Origin: G963662265 sp963668545
Lineage (GTDB): Bacteria > Spirochaetota > Spirochaetia > CADAEX01
Length of the DNA stretch: 64,000 nt
Reading direction: 5' to 3'
Assembly: GCA_963668545.1 (NCBI GenBank)
Contig: OY764868.1
Coordinates: forward strand, 1,984,001 to 2,048,000
The notes beneath the pieces are model-generated. The model saw only the letters and a list, made by a program, of their open reading frames with translations. It was not told the origin of the DNA and searched no databases. Within the stretch, counting starts at the first letter, position 1, and each line of letters opens with the position of its first letter. A program made the position numbers and the translations under genes. Of the stretch, positions 52,747 to 60,939 are shown in pieces.

Positions 52747-53595
52747 TTATTTTTCAAGAGAGTAAAGAAGTTTTATTTCAGATTCCCATAAATCAGGTAC
52801 AGGCGTTTCAAGTACTAATGGTATATTATCAAATCTTCTGTCATTCATTATATAAATGAACGGTTCAAGACCAAGAGTACCTTTACCAAGAGATTCATGA
52901 CGGTCAACCCTTGAACCGTAATCTTTCCTTGAATCATTCAGATGCATTCCGCAGAGATATCTGAACCCGACAATTGAATCAAAATCATCCATTGCATTTC
53001 TGAATCCTGATTCAGTTTTGATATCATACCCTGCCGAGTATGTATGACAGGTGTCAAGGCATACACCTATCCTGCTTTTATCTTCAATCAGATCAATAAT
53101 CTTTTTTAGATGCTCGAATCTGTATCCGATATTTGTACCCTGCCCTGCCGTGTTCTCAATAACGGCGACAGTTCTGCTTCCTTCAGTTTCCCTGAAAATA
53201 TTATTGAGGGAATCTGCTATTATTTCAATACACTCTTCTTCCGAAACCTCTTTCAGGTGACTGCCGGGATGGAAATTGAGGTATTTCAATCCCAGCTGAT
53301 CCACCCTTGTTATTTCATCAAGAAAAGCTTCATATGATTTTGTCCTTTTTTCAGGATCAGGATTACCAAGATTTATAAGGTAACTGTCATGCGGCAGAAC
53401 CATCTCTGGAAGAATCCCTGATTTTTCTAGGTTTTCCGTGAACAGAGATATATCTTTTTCCCTGAGAGGGGGCGATGTCCATCTTTTCTGATTCCTGGTA
53501 AAAAGGGCAAATGATTTTGCCCCGATTTCCGCAGCATTTAAAGGTGCATTAAAGATCCCGCCGGAGGCACTCACGTGTGCTCCTATATATTTCAT
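52747..53595 (-). CDS. nfo: Deoxyribonuclease IV (AP endonuclease)
   Basis: A 282-residue endonuclease IV that cuts at abasic sites in base-excision repair. It has the trinuclear zinc ligands: GAHVSASGG, HPGSH, VIENTAGQG, LDTCHTYSAGYD, GMHLNDS, DRHESLGKG and LETP. Length is normal. The start at 53595 has GGAG nine bases upstream. The ribosome-binding site, start and about the first 14 codons are repeated twice more in the 227 bases upstream (see the repeat at 53567), so two extra translation starts precede the real gene; each decoy frame stops after 19 codons. Confidence 0.97.
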   Translation of the reverse strand: MKYIGAHVSASGGIFNAPLNAAEIGAKSFALFTRNQKRWTSPPLREKDISLFTENLEKSGILPEMVLPHDSYLINLGNPDPEKRTKSYEAFLDEITRVDQLGLKYLNFHPGSHLKEVSEEECIEIIADSLNNIFRETEGSRTVAVIENTAGQGTNIGYRFEHLKKIIDLIEDKSRIGVCLDTCHTYSAGYDIKTESGFRNAMDDFDSIVGFRYLCGMHLNDSRKDYGSRVDRHESLGKGTLGLEPFIYIMNDRRFDNIPLVLETPVPDLWESEIKLLYSLEK

Positions 53596-53822
53596 ATCAT
53601 TTTACTCCGTTCCGTTTTTTTATGTTAATTACATTCATTATGCCGCCGGGACAGATGTCCCGGCGGATGCACTCACGTGTGCTCCTATATATTTCATATC
53701 ATTTTACTCCGTTCCGTTTTTTTATGTTAATTACATTCATTATGCCGCCGGGACAGATGTCCCGCCGGATGCACTCACGTGTGCTCCTATATATTTCATA
53801 TCATTTTACTCCGTTCCGTTTA
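53567..53822 (-). repeat. 102-base tandem repeat carrying the nfo ribosome-binding site and start
   Basis: Units at 53567-53668, 53669-53770 and a partial 53771-53822 are nearly identical, with a period of exactly 102. Each holds, on the minus strand, AACGGAGTAAAATGAT and then ATG plus the first codons of nfo (MKYIGAHVSA). In the two upstream copies the frame continues with S(A/G)GTSVPAA and a TAA. Between copies lies a palindrome, CCGCCGGGACA/TGTCCCGGCGG, with a two-base loop; in the distal copy the right arm is altered to TGTCCCGCCGG. No insertion sequence is seen. Confidence 0.9.
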
Positions 53823-53857
53823 TTTGCTTACATTATTTACCTGATATGGATTTTAAT

Positions 53858-53892
53858 AATAAAAAAGGGAACCGCTTTCATGGTTCCCTTCT
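53858..53892 (-). terminator. Terminator after trxA
   Basis: On the minus strand AAGGGAACC and GGTTCCCTT form a nine-base-pair stem around eight bases, followed by a T run. It lies 23 bases beyond the trxA stop. Bases 53823-53857 hold nothing recognisable. Confidence 0.85.
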
Positions 53893-53914
53893 GTAAATAA
53901 TTATCTTAAATATT

Positions 53915-54271
53915 TTATTCAATTTTAAGAACATCCTGAATTAAGTTTTTAAAACTTTCCTTAGGCAGTGCCCCTGCAGCCATCTGCGGTTTTCCCTCTA
54001 CAGGAATAAACAGAATAGAAGGTATGCTTGATATGCCGAATGCCGCAGAAAGTTCCTGCTCAGTCTCTGTATTGACCTTATATATATTAAGCTTACCCTT
54101 ATATTCTTCGGATAATTGTTCCAGCACAGGAGCTACCATTTTACAGGGACCGCACCAGTCTGCGTAAAAGTCAATTATTACAGGCAGTTCACCTTTGAAA
54201 TTCCACTCTGTTTCTTTTTCAAAATCAAAAACCTTGTCAATAAAATCCTGTTTTGTAATATTTGCAGCCAT
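53915..54271 (-). CDS. trxA: Thioredoxin
   Basis: A 118-residue thioredoxin with the redox centre WCGPCK and the cis-proline segment SSIPSILF. It carries an unusual 25-residue N-terminal helix (FIDKVFDFEKETEWNF) and a normal C-terminus. It should reduce Tpx, ArsC and other disulfides. AAGGAGGG lies five bases before the ATG. It has its own terminator, so the repeat region and nfo are a separate unit unless read through. Confidence 0.95.
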   Translation of the reverse strand: MAANITKQDFIDKVFDFEKETEWNFKGELPVIIDFYADWCGPCKMVAPVLEQLSEEYKGKLNIYKVNTETEQELSAAFGISSIPSILFIPVEGKPQMAAGALPKESFKNLIQDVLKIE

Positions 54272-54330
54272 AATGCCCTCCTTGTTAAACTTATATCTAT
54301 AATATATATATTTTTTTATATATAGTAAAG

Positions 54331-55443
54331 TTAATTATCCGATAATTCCTCAATTTCTTTTTCAATTTTTCTGGCAGTGCGGTTCATCTTATCAATTTCC
54401 TTCTTTATTGATTTTATTTTATCCTGCCTGTTCTGTACAGATTCCTTCAGTTTTTCAAGTTCCGCCTGTTTATTCCCAATTTCCATTTCTTTCCTGAGAT
54501 TATCTGTTTCAAGCCTGATTTTCTCCATATCAAGCTCAATCTCCTCAATTTTCTTAAGACAGTCACTGATATCACTATTATCAATTCTGACTCTTCCATC
54601 CTCTTCATTCAGCGCATTAAAAAAATCTCTCCCTGCAGACAGAAGTATCCCCTTGAGTTCAGCTTCCCTGTCTTCTACAGCATCATCCGGTTTTTTATTG
54701 TAATCATCCTTTAAAAGCTTTTCTTTATCCTCAATTTCATTCTGGTAATTAGATCTTTCTGCAACCAATGATTCAATTTTTATCTGTAAATCCTCAACAA
54801 CCTTGAGATTAGCCTCATAGGCACTGAAAATTCCCTGTATCTCTTTGTCCCTGGTTTTTTCAAAATATCTTTCACTGCACAGTTTTTTTCCCAGATCCCT
54901 GTACTGATTAACAAACCTGCTTTCAAGCAGTTTTTTTCGTGACTCAAGGACAGTCCCTGTTCCCGATACAATTATCTTTCCGAAAAAACCTTCAGCATCT
55001 TTTTTCCTTTCCCCTGACTCAATTTTTTCATCAATTTCATCAATTTTTTCATTCAGATCCAGCAGCTCATCCATGTAGGGACGAAGTTCTGTCAGCTCAT
55101 CAGGCCTTTCCAGATAAACAGCAAATACTGTTTCACCGATACCTATAAAATGCTTATCATTTTCCCCGTTGATTTCTCTTACTTTCTTCAAAGCATTCTT
55201 TTCATCAGTATTGATTGCAGTTATTCTTTTTCTGTATTGTTTTATTTTTTCCAGTTCTGATTTTATTTTCTTTATTTCAAGTTCCAGGTCATTGACAAGT
55301 CTGGCTGTATTTTCATCATCCGGAAATGATATATTGTTTTTTATCAGCAGTGATCCGAGTTCCGAGAGAAGAAGATCTTTTTCATTCAAGTTTTCTTTTA
55401 ATTTTTTCTCATTGTTCTTTATATTTTTTATTTTATTTTCCAT
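54331..55443 (-). CDS. Long coiled-coil protein of unknown function
   Basis: A 370-residue protein dominated by heptad coiled coil from about residues 1-85, 125-150 and 200-370, rich in Lys, Glu and Asn. A short non-coiled middle section (FIGIGETVFAVYLERP, about 97-112, and EGFFGKIIVSGTGT, about 151-164) may form a beta patch. There is no signal peptide or membrane helix, so it should be cytoplasmic. No family is recognised. It diverges from cysK with 114 bases between. A structural or scaffold role is an inference. Confidence 0.75.
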   Translation of the reverse strand: MENKIKNIKNNEKKLKENLNEKDLLLSELGSLLIKNNISFPDDENTARLVNDLELEIKKIKSELEKIKQYRKRITAINTDEKNALKKVREINGENDKHFIGIGETVFAVYLERPDELTELRPYMDELLDLNEKIDEIDEKIESGERKKDAEGFFGKIIVSGTGTVLESRKKLLESRFVNQYRDLGKKLCSERYFEKTRDKEIQGIFSAYEANLKVVEDLQIKIESLVAERSNYQNEIEDKEKLLKDDYNKKPDDAVEDREAELKGILLSAGRDFFNALNEEDGRVRIDNSDISDCLKKIEEIELDMEKIRLETDNLRKEMEIGNKQAELEKLKESVQNRQDKIKSIKKEIDKMNRTARKIEKEIEELSDN

Positions 55444-55557
55444 ATTATCTTAATTTTTGCATATTGTTGATAAACATGCAATTTTTTTCTTAAATATTAT
55501 TGAAATTATTTCAAAATAAAACAATAATATCAATATCCTACTATTCATGGAGGAATA

Positions 55558-56478
55558 ATGGTATTTGCAGAAAAAATTACAGACCTCATAGGCAGCACAC
55601 CTCTGATAAAGCTAAACAGGATTTCAGAAGAAACAGGAAATCTTGTACTGGCAAAAGCTGAATTTATGAATCCAGGGTCGAGCATTAAAGACAGAGCTGC
55701 AATGAATATGATAGAAAGCGCAGAAAAGGAAGGCCTTCTGGAAAAAAATGCTCTTATTGTAGAGCCTACAAGCGGCAATACAGGAATAGGGCTTGCCCTT
55801 GTCTGTGCAGTAAAAAAATACAGACTTATTCTTACAATGCCTGAGACAATGAGTATTGAAAGGATAAATCTTCTTAAAGCGATGGGAGCTGAAGTAATCC
55901 TCACCTCAGGCGGCAGGGGTATGGCGGGAGCAATTGAAAAAGCCAGGGAAATTCTTTCAAAGAATCCGGGAAGCATTATGCCTATGCAGTTTTCAAACAA
56001 AGCAAACCCTGAAGTTCATTTCAAGACCACAGCACGTGAAATATGGAAAGATACTGACGGTGAAATCGACTGGTTCGTGGCAGGGGCGGGAACTGGTGGA
56101 ACAGTAACAGGTTGTACAGAATATCTGAAATCAAAAAAAGCCAGCCTTAAAAGTGCTGTTGTTGAACCCTGGGAATCATCTGTAATATCAGGGGAAACAG
56201 CATCTCCGCACAGAATTCAGGGCATCGGGGCAGGTTTTATTCCTGAGAATCTCAAGCTTGATCTCGTGGACAAGATTATAAGGGTTCGAAGTACAGATGC
56301 TGAAAAAATGGCCAAACAGCTCAGGGATGATGAAGGTATTTTAGCTGGTATATCATCTGCAGCAAATGTCATTGCCGCCGAAATGATATCGAAACATGAG
56401 AAAAACAGCGGTAAGGTTATTGTAACAATACTATGTGACAGCGGAGAGCGCTATATATCTACCGGAATATATAATTAA
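55558..56478 (+). CDS. cysK: Cysteine synthase A
   Basis: A 306-residue PLP enzyme that makes cysteine from O-acetylserine and sulfide. PLP binds K44 in NPGSSIKDRA; the substrate loop is EPTSGNTGIGLAL; the phosphate loop is GAGTGGT. The C-terminus is typical. GGAGG precedes the ATG by five bases. metY and metA follow on the same strand, so the three share sulfide as a substrate. The 157 bases between cysK and metY contain a short hairpin (CTTTTCAG/CTGAAAAG at 56487-56509) without a T run. Confidence 0.96.
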   Translation: MVFAEKITDLIGSTPLIKLNRISEETGNLVLAKAEFMNPGSSIKDRAAMNMIESAEKEGLLEKNALIVEPTSGNTGIGLALVCAVKKYRLILTMPETMSIERINLLKAMGAEVILTSGGRGMAGAIEKAREILSKNPGSIMPMQFSNKANPEVHFKTTAREIWKDTDGEIDWFVAGAGTGGTVTGCTEYLKSKKASLKSAVVEPWESSVISGETASPHRIQGIGAGFIPENLKLDLVDKIIRVRSTDAEKMAKQLRDDEGILAGISSAANVIAAEMISKHEKNSGKVIVTILCDSGERYISTGIYN

Positions 56479-56635
56479 ATGTGATACTTTTCAGAAAAGA
56501 TCTGAAAAGGAATATCAGCCCTTAATAATCTGAAAGTATTATTCTGTTTTGGACTATAATTTGTAATGCAGAGAGCATTTATTAAATACTACCGGGGAAC
56601 ATCTGTATGCTTTACACCTGATTAAGGAGGAATGT

Positions 56636-57898
56636 ATGAAATTTGATACAATAGCACTTCACCATGGATATAAACCGGGTGAAGAAGGTTCTCACGGAGT
56701 TCCGGTACACAGGACTTCAGCTTTTTGCTTCAAGAATACAAAACATGCAGCCGACCTCTTTTCACTTGAAGAAGCTGGAAATATATATTCCAGACTTCAG
56801 AACCCGACACAGGATGTACTGGAAAAAAGAATAGCTGCCCTTGAAGGGGGAAAGGCATCACTTGCCCTTTCTTCAGGGACTTCAGCTGTTTTCTATACAG
56901 TCATCAACATATGTGAAAAAGGGGATGAAATTGTTGCATCAGACAGACTTTACGGCGGCACATTTACAATGTTTGCATCTATTCTTCCCCAGTTCGGCAT
57001 AAAAACGGTTTTTGTCGACCAGTCAGACCCTGAAAATTTCAGAAAGGCTGTTTCTGAAAGAACAAAACTTTTTTATGTTGAAACTATAGGAAATCCCTCT
57101 CTTGATGTTGCGGATATTGAAGAGATTGCCAGAATTGCTGATGAAAAACAGATCCCTCTTGCTGTAGATTCAACCTTTACAACACCCTATCTTTTCCGTC
57201 CTTTTGAATACGGGGCAAATATAGTTCTCCATTCAATGACCAAATGGATCGGGGGACACGGAACAGGGCTGGGGGGAATTGTTACAGACAACAACAGTTT
57301 CAACTGGAAAAACAGCAGGTTCAGCCTCTATACAAAACCTGAAGGATCCTACCACGATATTGTCTTTGCAGACCTTCCCGAAGAAACTCCCCCGTTCATT
57401 ACCAGAATGCGGGTCATCCCGCTCAGGAATCTGGGGGCATGTATCAGCCCTGACAATGCCTGGATGTTTCTCCAGGGTACAGAAACTCTATCCCTCAGAA
57501 TGGAACGGCATTCATTCAATGCCATGCAGACAGCTGAATTCCTTTCAAGACATCCTCAGGTCAGCTGGGTAAGGTATCCGGGACTTGCTGATGATCCCTC
57601 CCATAAAACAGCAGTTAAACAGTTTGATAAAGGTTTTGGAGGCATGGTTGTTTTCGGAATCAAATCCGGAAGAGAGGGGGGAGAAAAATTCATTGACAAC
57701 CTAAGGCTTATCTCCCATGTGGCCAATGTCGGGGATGTCAAAACCCTGGCTATTCATCCCGGAAGTACAACACATTCACAGCTCACTGACAGGGAACAGA
57801 AAAAAGCAGGGATAAGCCCTGACATGATAAGACTTTCCATAGGTATTGAAGATATCTATGATATACTCGAAGACCTTGACAGGGCGCTTAAAGGATAA
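56636..57898 (+). CDS. metY: O-acetylhomoserine sulfhydrylase
   Basis: A 420-residue PLP enzyme of the Cys/Met metabolism family. PLP binds K203 in HSMTKWIGGHG, and the family phrases YSRLQNPTQ and SSGTSAVFY are present. Length and the long insert around NNSFNWKNSRF (about 222-235) mark the O-acetylhomoserine (MetY) branch rather than cystathionine synthase. It makes homocysteine directly from O-acetylhomoserine and sulfide. AAGGAGG precedes the ATG. metA begins nine bases after the stop, an obvious operon. Confidence 0.95.
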   Translation: MKFDTIALHHGYKPGEEGSHGVPVHRTSAFCFKNTKHAADLFSLEEAGNIYSRLQNPTQDVLEKRIAALEGGKASLALSSGTSAVFYTVINICEKGDEIVASDRLYGGTFTMFASILPQFGIKTVFVDQSDPENFRKAVSERTKLFYVETIGNPSLDVADIEEIARIADEKQIPLAVDSTFTTPYLFRPFEYGANIVLHSMTKWIGGHGTGLGGIVTDNNSFNWKNSRFSLYTKPEGSYHDIVFADLPEETPPFITRMRVIPLRNLGACISPDNAWMFLQGTETLSLRMERHSFNAMQTAEFLSRHPQVSWVRYPGLADDPSHKTAVKQFDKGFGGMVVFGIKSGREGGEKFIDNLRLISHVANVGDVKTLAIHPGSTTHSQLTDREQKKAGISPDMIRLSIGIEDIYDILEDLDRALKG

Positions 57899-57907
57899 CA
57901 GAAAAAT

Positions 57908-58807
57908 ATGTCAATAATTGTACCTGAAAACTATCATGCAAAAACAGCTCTGGAAAATGCCAGAGTCCACTGTATCTCTTCTTTTGCTGCTCAGAAGCAG
58001 GATATCAGACCTCTGCGTATCGGAATCCTGAATATCATGCCGGAAGCAAATACCTATGAGTACAATATACTTTTCCCGATAGGCAGGGCAATAATTCAGA
58101 TTGAACCTGTCTGGATAAGACTTGAAACCCATTCCTATAAAAGCACCAGCAAGGAACACCTTGATGAACTTTATGTAACTTTTGAAGAAGCAATAAAGGA
58201 AAGGGGGTTTGACGGACTGGTAATTACAGGAGCACCGGTAGAGGAAAAATCATTTAAAGATATCTGGTTCTGGGATGAACTGTCAGAGATTCTTGACTAT
58301 GCAAAAAATAAAATTGCTTCAACTCTGGGTATCTGCTGGGGCGGTCTTGCCCTTGCAAATTACATCGGGATCGACAAAATAGTCTTCAAGCAGAAACTCT
58401 TCGGAGTTTATCCCTTTAAAAATATTGACAGGAATCACAGGATTACAGGAGATCTTGATGATGTTTTCATGTGCCCCCAGTCCAGGCATGCAGGTATAAG
58501 CAATGATGTACTTGAGGAAGAAAGGGATAAAGGAAACATAAATCTTCTTGCATATTCCGATACTGCCGGCTATCTGATTTTTGAAACTGCTGATAAATCA
58601 TTTATCATGCATCTCGGGCACCCTGAATATGAAACAGAAAGGCTGATTAATGAATATAAAAGGGATATGGAGAAAGGAAGAGACGATGTTTCCCTCCCTC
58701 TGAATCTGGATATTGAAAACCCGGTAAATAACTGGCGTGGCCACAGTCTGGAGTTTTTCCAGCAGTGGGTAAAAGATGTTTATATTAGAACACCGTATGA
58801 AATCTAG
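57908..58807 (+). CDS. metA: Homoserine O-acyltransferase, probably acetyl-specific
   Basis: A 299-residue MetA that activates homoserine. The catalytic cysteine is C143 in LGICWGG, with the histidine in HLGHPEYE. In this family one residue decides the acyl donor: a glycine is associated with succinyl-CoA and a glutamate with acetyl-CoA. Here GAPVEEKSF has glutamate 112 at the deciding place, so it should make O-acetylhomoserine. This matches the sulfhydrylase gene directly upstream. The start has GGATAACAGAAAAAT upstream, only a weak site, consistent with translational coupling to metY. Confidence 0.93.
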   Translation: MSIIVPENYHAKTALENARVHCISSFAAQKQDIRPLRIGILNIMPEANTYEYNILFPIGRAIIQIEPVWIRLETHSYKSTSKEHLDELYVTFEEAIKERGFDGLVITGAPVEEKSFKDIWFWDELSEILDYAKNKIASTLGICWGGLALANYIGIDKIVFKQKLFGVYPFKNIDRNHRITGDLDDVFMCPQSRHAGISNDVLEEERDKGNINLLAYSDTAGYLIFETADKSFIMHLGHPEYETERLINEYKRDMEKGRDDVSLPLNLDIENPVNNWRGHSLEFFQQWVKDVYIRTPYEI

Positions 58808-58810
58808 AGA

Positions 58811-58846
58811 AATACACCCTGTGCATGTTCTGCAAAGGGTGTATCT
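58811..58846. terminator. Hairpin between metA and the convergent transporter gene
   Basis: ATACACCC (58812-58819) pairs with GGGTGTAT (58837-58844) across 17 bases. There is no T run on the plus strand; a short one on the minus strand is imperfect. It may be a weak terminator. Confidence 0.45.
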
Positions 58847-58887
58847 TCATCAATTATTGATAACAAGTCAGTAAAAAACAGGGATAT

Positions 58888-59574
58888 CTACTCTATAACC
58901 CCTGTCCGGTGCCAGTATTCAGCAATATACACACATGGTGTATCCATTACAGCAACTATCCATTTCAGTACACAGGTTGTAACAAGGACCTGAATAAATA
59001 TATCCTTTGGAAACACTCCCAGAAAAGCGATAGCAGTAAAGACAGAGCTGTCAATAAGCTGACTGACAATTGTACTTGCATTATTCCTTATCCAGATATA
59101 TCTGGTTGCTGAAAATTTCTTTTTCCAGAAATTATATGCCCATATATCATGGAACTCCGACATAAGAAATGCGACAAGGCTTGCAAAAGCTATACGGGGC
59201 ATTATACCGAATATTGTCTGAAGACTGCCCTGTGCAAAGTCATCAGCAGATGGTTTGAAAATTATAGCAATCTGCATGATCAGTGTCATGAAAATCAGAG
59301 ACATGAAACCTATAACAACAGCTTTAAATGCATCTTTCTTGGAATAATTTTCAGACAGGATATCTGTCACCAGAAATGATGTAGCATATACTATATTTCC
59401 AAGTGTGTTTGTAACCCCAAACAGTTCAACAGTTTTCAATACCTGTATATTTGCAAGTATAACTGAAATTGGAACCCATACAAAAAGTCCGGTTTTACCC
59501 ATAAACCGGTAAAATACCAGTATGGATACAAAATTGACGGCAAGCATCAGTATCCAGAGAAATTCGTTTGACAT
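58888..59574 (-). CDS. yhhQ: Queuosine precursor transporter (YhhQ/VUT family)
   Basis: A 228-residue membrane protein with six helices. The family phrases are LGNIVYATSFLVTDILSENYSKKDA (key part SFLVTDILSENY), RIAFASLVAFLMSEF and RNNASTIVSQLIDS. The YhhQ family takes up queuosine precursors (preQ0/preQ1). TGGAG precedes the ATG by about nine bases. The leader carries two mutually exclusive hairpins (59599-59626), which may regulate it. No queuosine biosynthesis gene is next to it in this window. Confidence 0.93.
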   Translation of the reverse strand: MSNEFLWILMLAVNFVSILVFYRFMGKTGLFVWVPISVILANIQVLKTVELFGVTNTLGNIVYATSFLVTDILSENYSKKDAFKAVVIGFMSLIFMTLIMQIAIIFKPSADDFAQGSLQTIFGIMPRIAFASLVAFLMSEFHDIWAYNFWKKKFSATRYIWIRNNASTIVSQLIDSSVFTAIAFLGVFPKDIFIQVLVTTCVLKWIVAVMDTPCVYIAEYWHRTGVIE

Positions 59575-59598
59575 TTATCATACTCCATTGTTTTGTTA

Positions 59599-59626
59599 AG
59601 GCGGGTGTCAGGATACGACCGCCTGA
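59599..59626 (-). promoter_or_regulatory. Structured leader of the queuosine-precursor transporter
   Basis: AGGCGG (59599-59604) can pair with CCGCCT (59619-59624), while TCAGG (59608-59612) can pair with CCTGA (59622-59626). The two stems share bases 59622-59624 and so exclude each other. They lie 25-52 bases before the start codon. It does not match a preQ1 consensus that I can recognise. Confidence 0.35.
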
Positions 59627-59694
59627 TTGTTTAAAGTCCGGTTATATTGCATTATTTAACCTTTTTTTACAAGATTAATTCATGAACATCGCCT

Positions 59695-59738
59695 TAAAAA
59701 AGAAAGGCAGGCTGTAAGTAAAAATCAGCCTGCCCTTT
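59695..59738 (-). terminator. Terminator after the FabK/NMO-like gene
   Basis: On the minus strand AGGGCAGGCTG and CAGCCTGCCT form a ten-base-pair stem with an eleven-base loop, followed by TTCTTTTTT. It is 34 bases beyond the stop at 59770. Confidence 0.88.
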
Positions 59739-59769
59739 ATAGATATGCTGCATCTGTTAAATAAATCAA

Positions 59770-60795
59770 TTATTTATAAATCTTCATTACCCGTTCAAGT
59801 TCTTCAGAAGCCTGTGTCCTTATTTCATCTATTACCGCAGCCACAGACTTTATTTCCCTTACAAAGTTGATGCTCTGCCCGGCCATCATTGATCCGTGAT
59901 CAACATCCCCGTCAATAACAGCTTTACGGAGAGCTCCGAGCCAGAATTTCTCAAGCTCCTCACCTGCATCCTTTGCATTCATTTCCCCCTGTTCAATCTT
60001 CTTGATAAGTTCAAGCTGAAGCGCAGTAAAATCCCTTACACCGTCATTTACAATTGATCTTACAGGGATAACAGGGACTCTCGGGTCAAATTTCGCACAT
60101 GGCTGCACATCTTTTGCATGTGCTTTGACATAAGCCTGTTTAAAATTATCATGTGCCGGAGATTCCTCTGTGACAGCAAACCTTGTACCTAGCTGTACCC
60201 CGGCTGCTCCCATTAAAAGATAATGTGCTGTAAGAAAACCGCTGCCTATACCCCCTGCGACAAAAACCGGTATGTCCTTTACTTCAGGCAGTATCTGCTC
60301 AGCCAGAACACTTGTGGAGACAGGCCCTATATGACCCCCTGCCTCATGCCCTTCAATAATAAGGGCATCGCAGCCCATTTTAATATTAAGCCGGGCCCCT
60401 TCAATTGAGGGGGCAAAGCATATAAGCTTGCATCCTGCTTCTTTTACCTTTCTGATGGCATCTCTCGGAGGAAGACCTCCTGCAAAAATAACAACCGGAA
60501 ATTTAATACTGCAGGCATAATCAACCTGGTCCTTGAAAGCAGGAGAAATTGTTATCATATTCAATCCGAACGGCTTGTCAGTCAGCTTCTTTGTTTCCTC
60601 AACCTCTTTAATAAAGAGGTCTATAGGCATGTTTCCTCCTGCAAGAACGCCGAATCCACCTGCATTTGATATTGCAGCTACAAGCCTGGAATTTGAAATC
60701 CAGGACATTGCACCGCCGAGAACAGGGTATTCAACCCCCAGGAATTCCTTTCCTCTTGAAGTAAGTTTATTAAATATTATTTCACCATTTTCCAT
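59770..60795 (-). CDS. FMN flavoprotein of the nitronate monooxygenase/FabK family
   Basis: A 341-residue TIM-barrel flavoprotein. FMN-contact phrases are LGGAMSWISNSRLVAAISNAG (in part: GGAMSWIS), EGHEAGGHIG and VFVAGGIGSG, then MGAAGVQLGTRF. The histidine in EGHEAGGHIG is shared by NMO and by FabK, the enoyl-ACP reductase II, so the two activities cannot be separated by eye; the 30-residue N-terminal start and long C-terminal helix fit either. GAGGTG lies six bases before the ATG. It is a single gene with its own terminator. Confidence 0.9.
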   Translation of the reverse strand: MENGEIIFNKLTSRGKEFLGVEYPVLGGAMSWISNSRLVAAISNAGGFGVLAGGNMPIDLFIKEVEETKKLTDKPFGLNMITISPAFKDQVDYACSIKFPVVIFAGGLPPRDAIRKVKEAGCKLICFAPSIEGARLNIKMGCDALIIEGHEAGGHIGPVSTSVLAEQILPEVKDIPVFVAGGIGSGFLTAHYLLMGAAGVQLGTRFAVTEESPAHDNFKQAYVKAHAKDVQPCAKFDPRVPVIPVRSIVNDGVRDFTALQLELIKKIEQGEMNAKDAGEELEKFWLGALRKAVIDGDVDHGSMMAGQSINFVREIKSVAAVIDEIRTQASEELERVMKIYK

Positions 60796-60867
60796 TTTTT
60801 CACCTCGCTTTATATTGTTTTACCTATATTAAAATATTTATTAATTAAAAAACGAACCGGAATAATA

Positions 60868-60896
60868 TTGAAAGAATCCAAATAGGTCAATACAAT
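60868..60896 (+). promoter_or_regulatory. Promoter of the hisD-folC-macro operon
   Basis: TTGAAA (60868-60873), 17 bases, TACAAT (60891-60896), 43 bases before the hisD ATG. Confidence 0.6.
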
Positions 60897-60939
60897 ACTC
60901 CACATATTATATGATAAAAACGGGCAGAGGATAAAATAA

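Noticed and set aside
53567..53822. Tandem repeats taken as a CRISPR array
   Set aside because: The repeats are 102 bases, directly abut one another, and contain the nfo start; there are no unique spacers and no cas gene nearby.
53577..53900. Plus-strand 107-residue frame with a repeated motif
   Set aside because: It is the reverse reading of the nfo start repeat and has no ribosome-binding site of its own; the repetition comes from the DNA repeat.
55456..55488. Terminator-like TTGCAT/ATGCAA with T run before cysK
   Set aside because: It has no plus-strand gene upstream to terminate and lies in the divergent promoter region; the stem is only six pairs.
56479..56635. SAM riboswitch upstream of metY
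   Set aside because: The 157 bases hold only one short hairpin without a T run and none of the SAM-I or SAM-II landmarks I can recognise.
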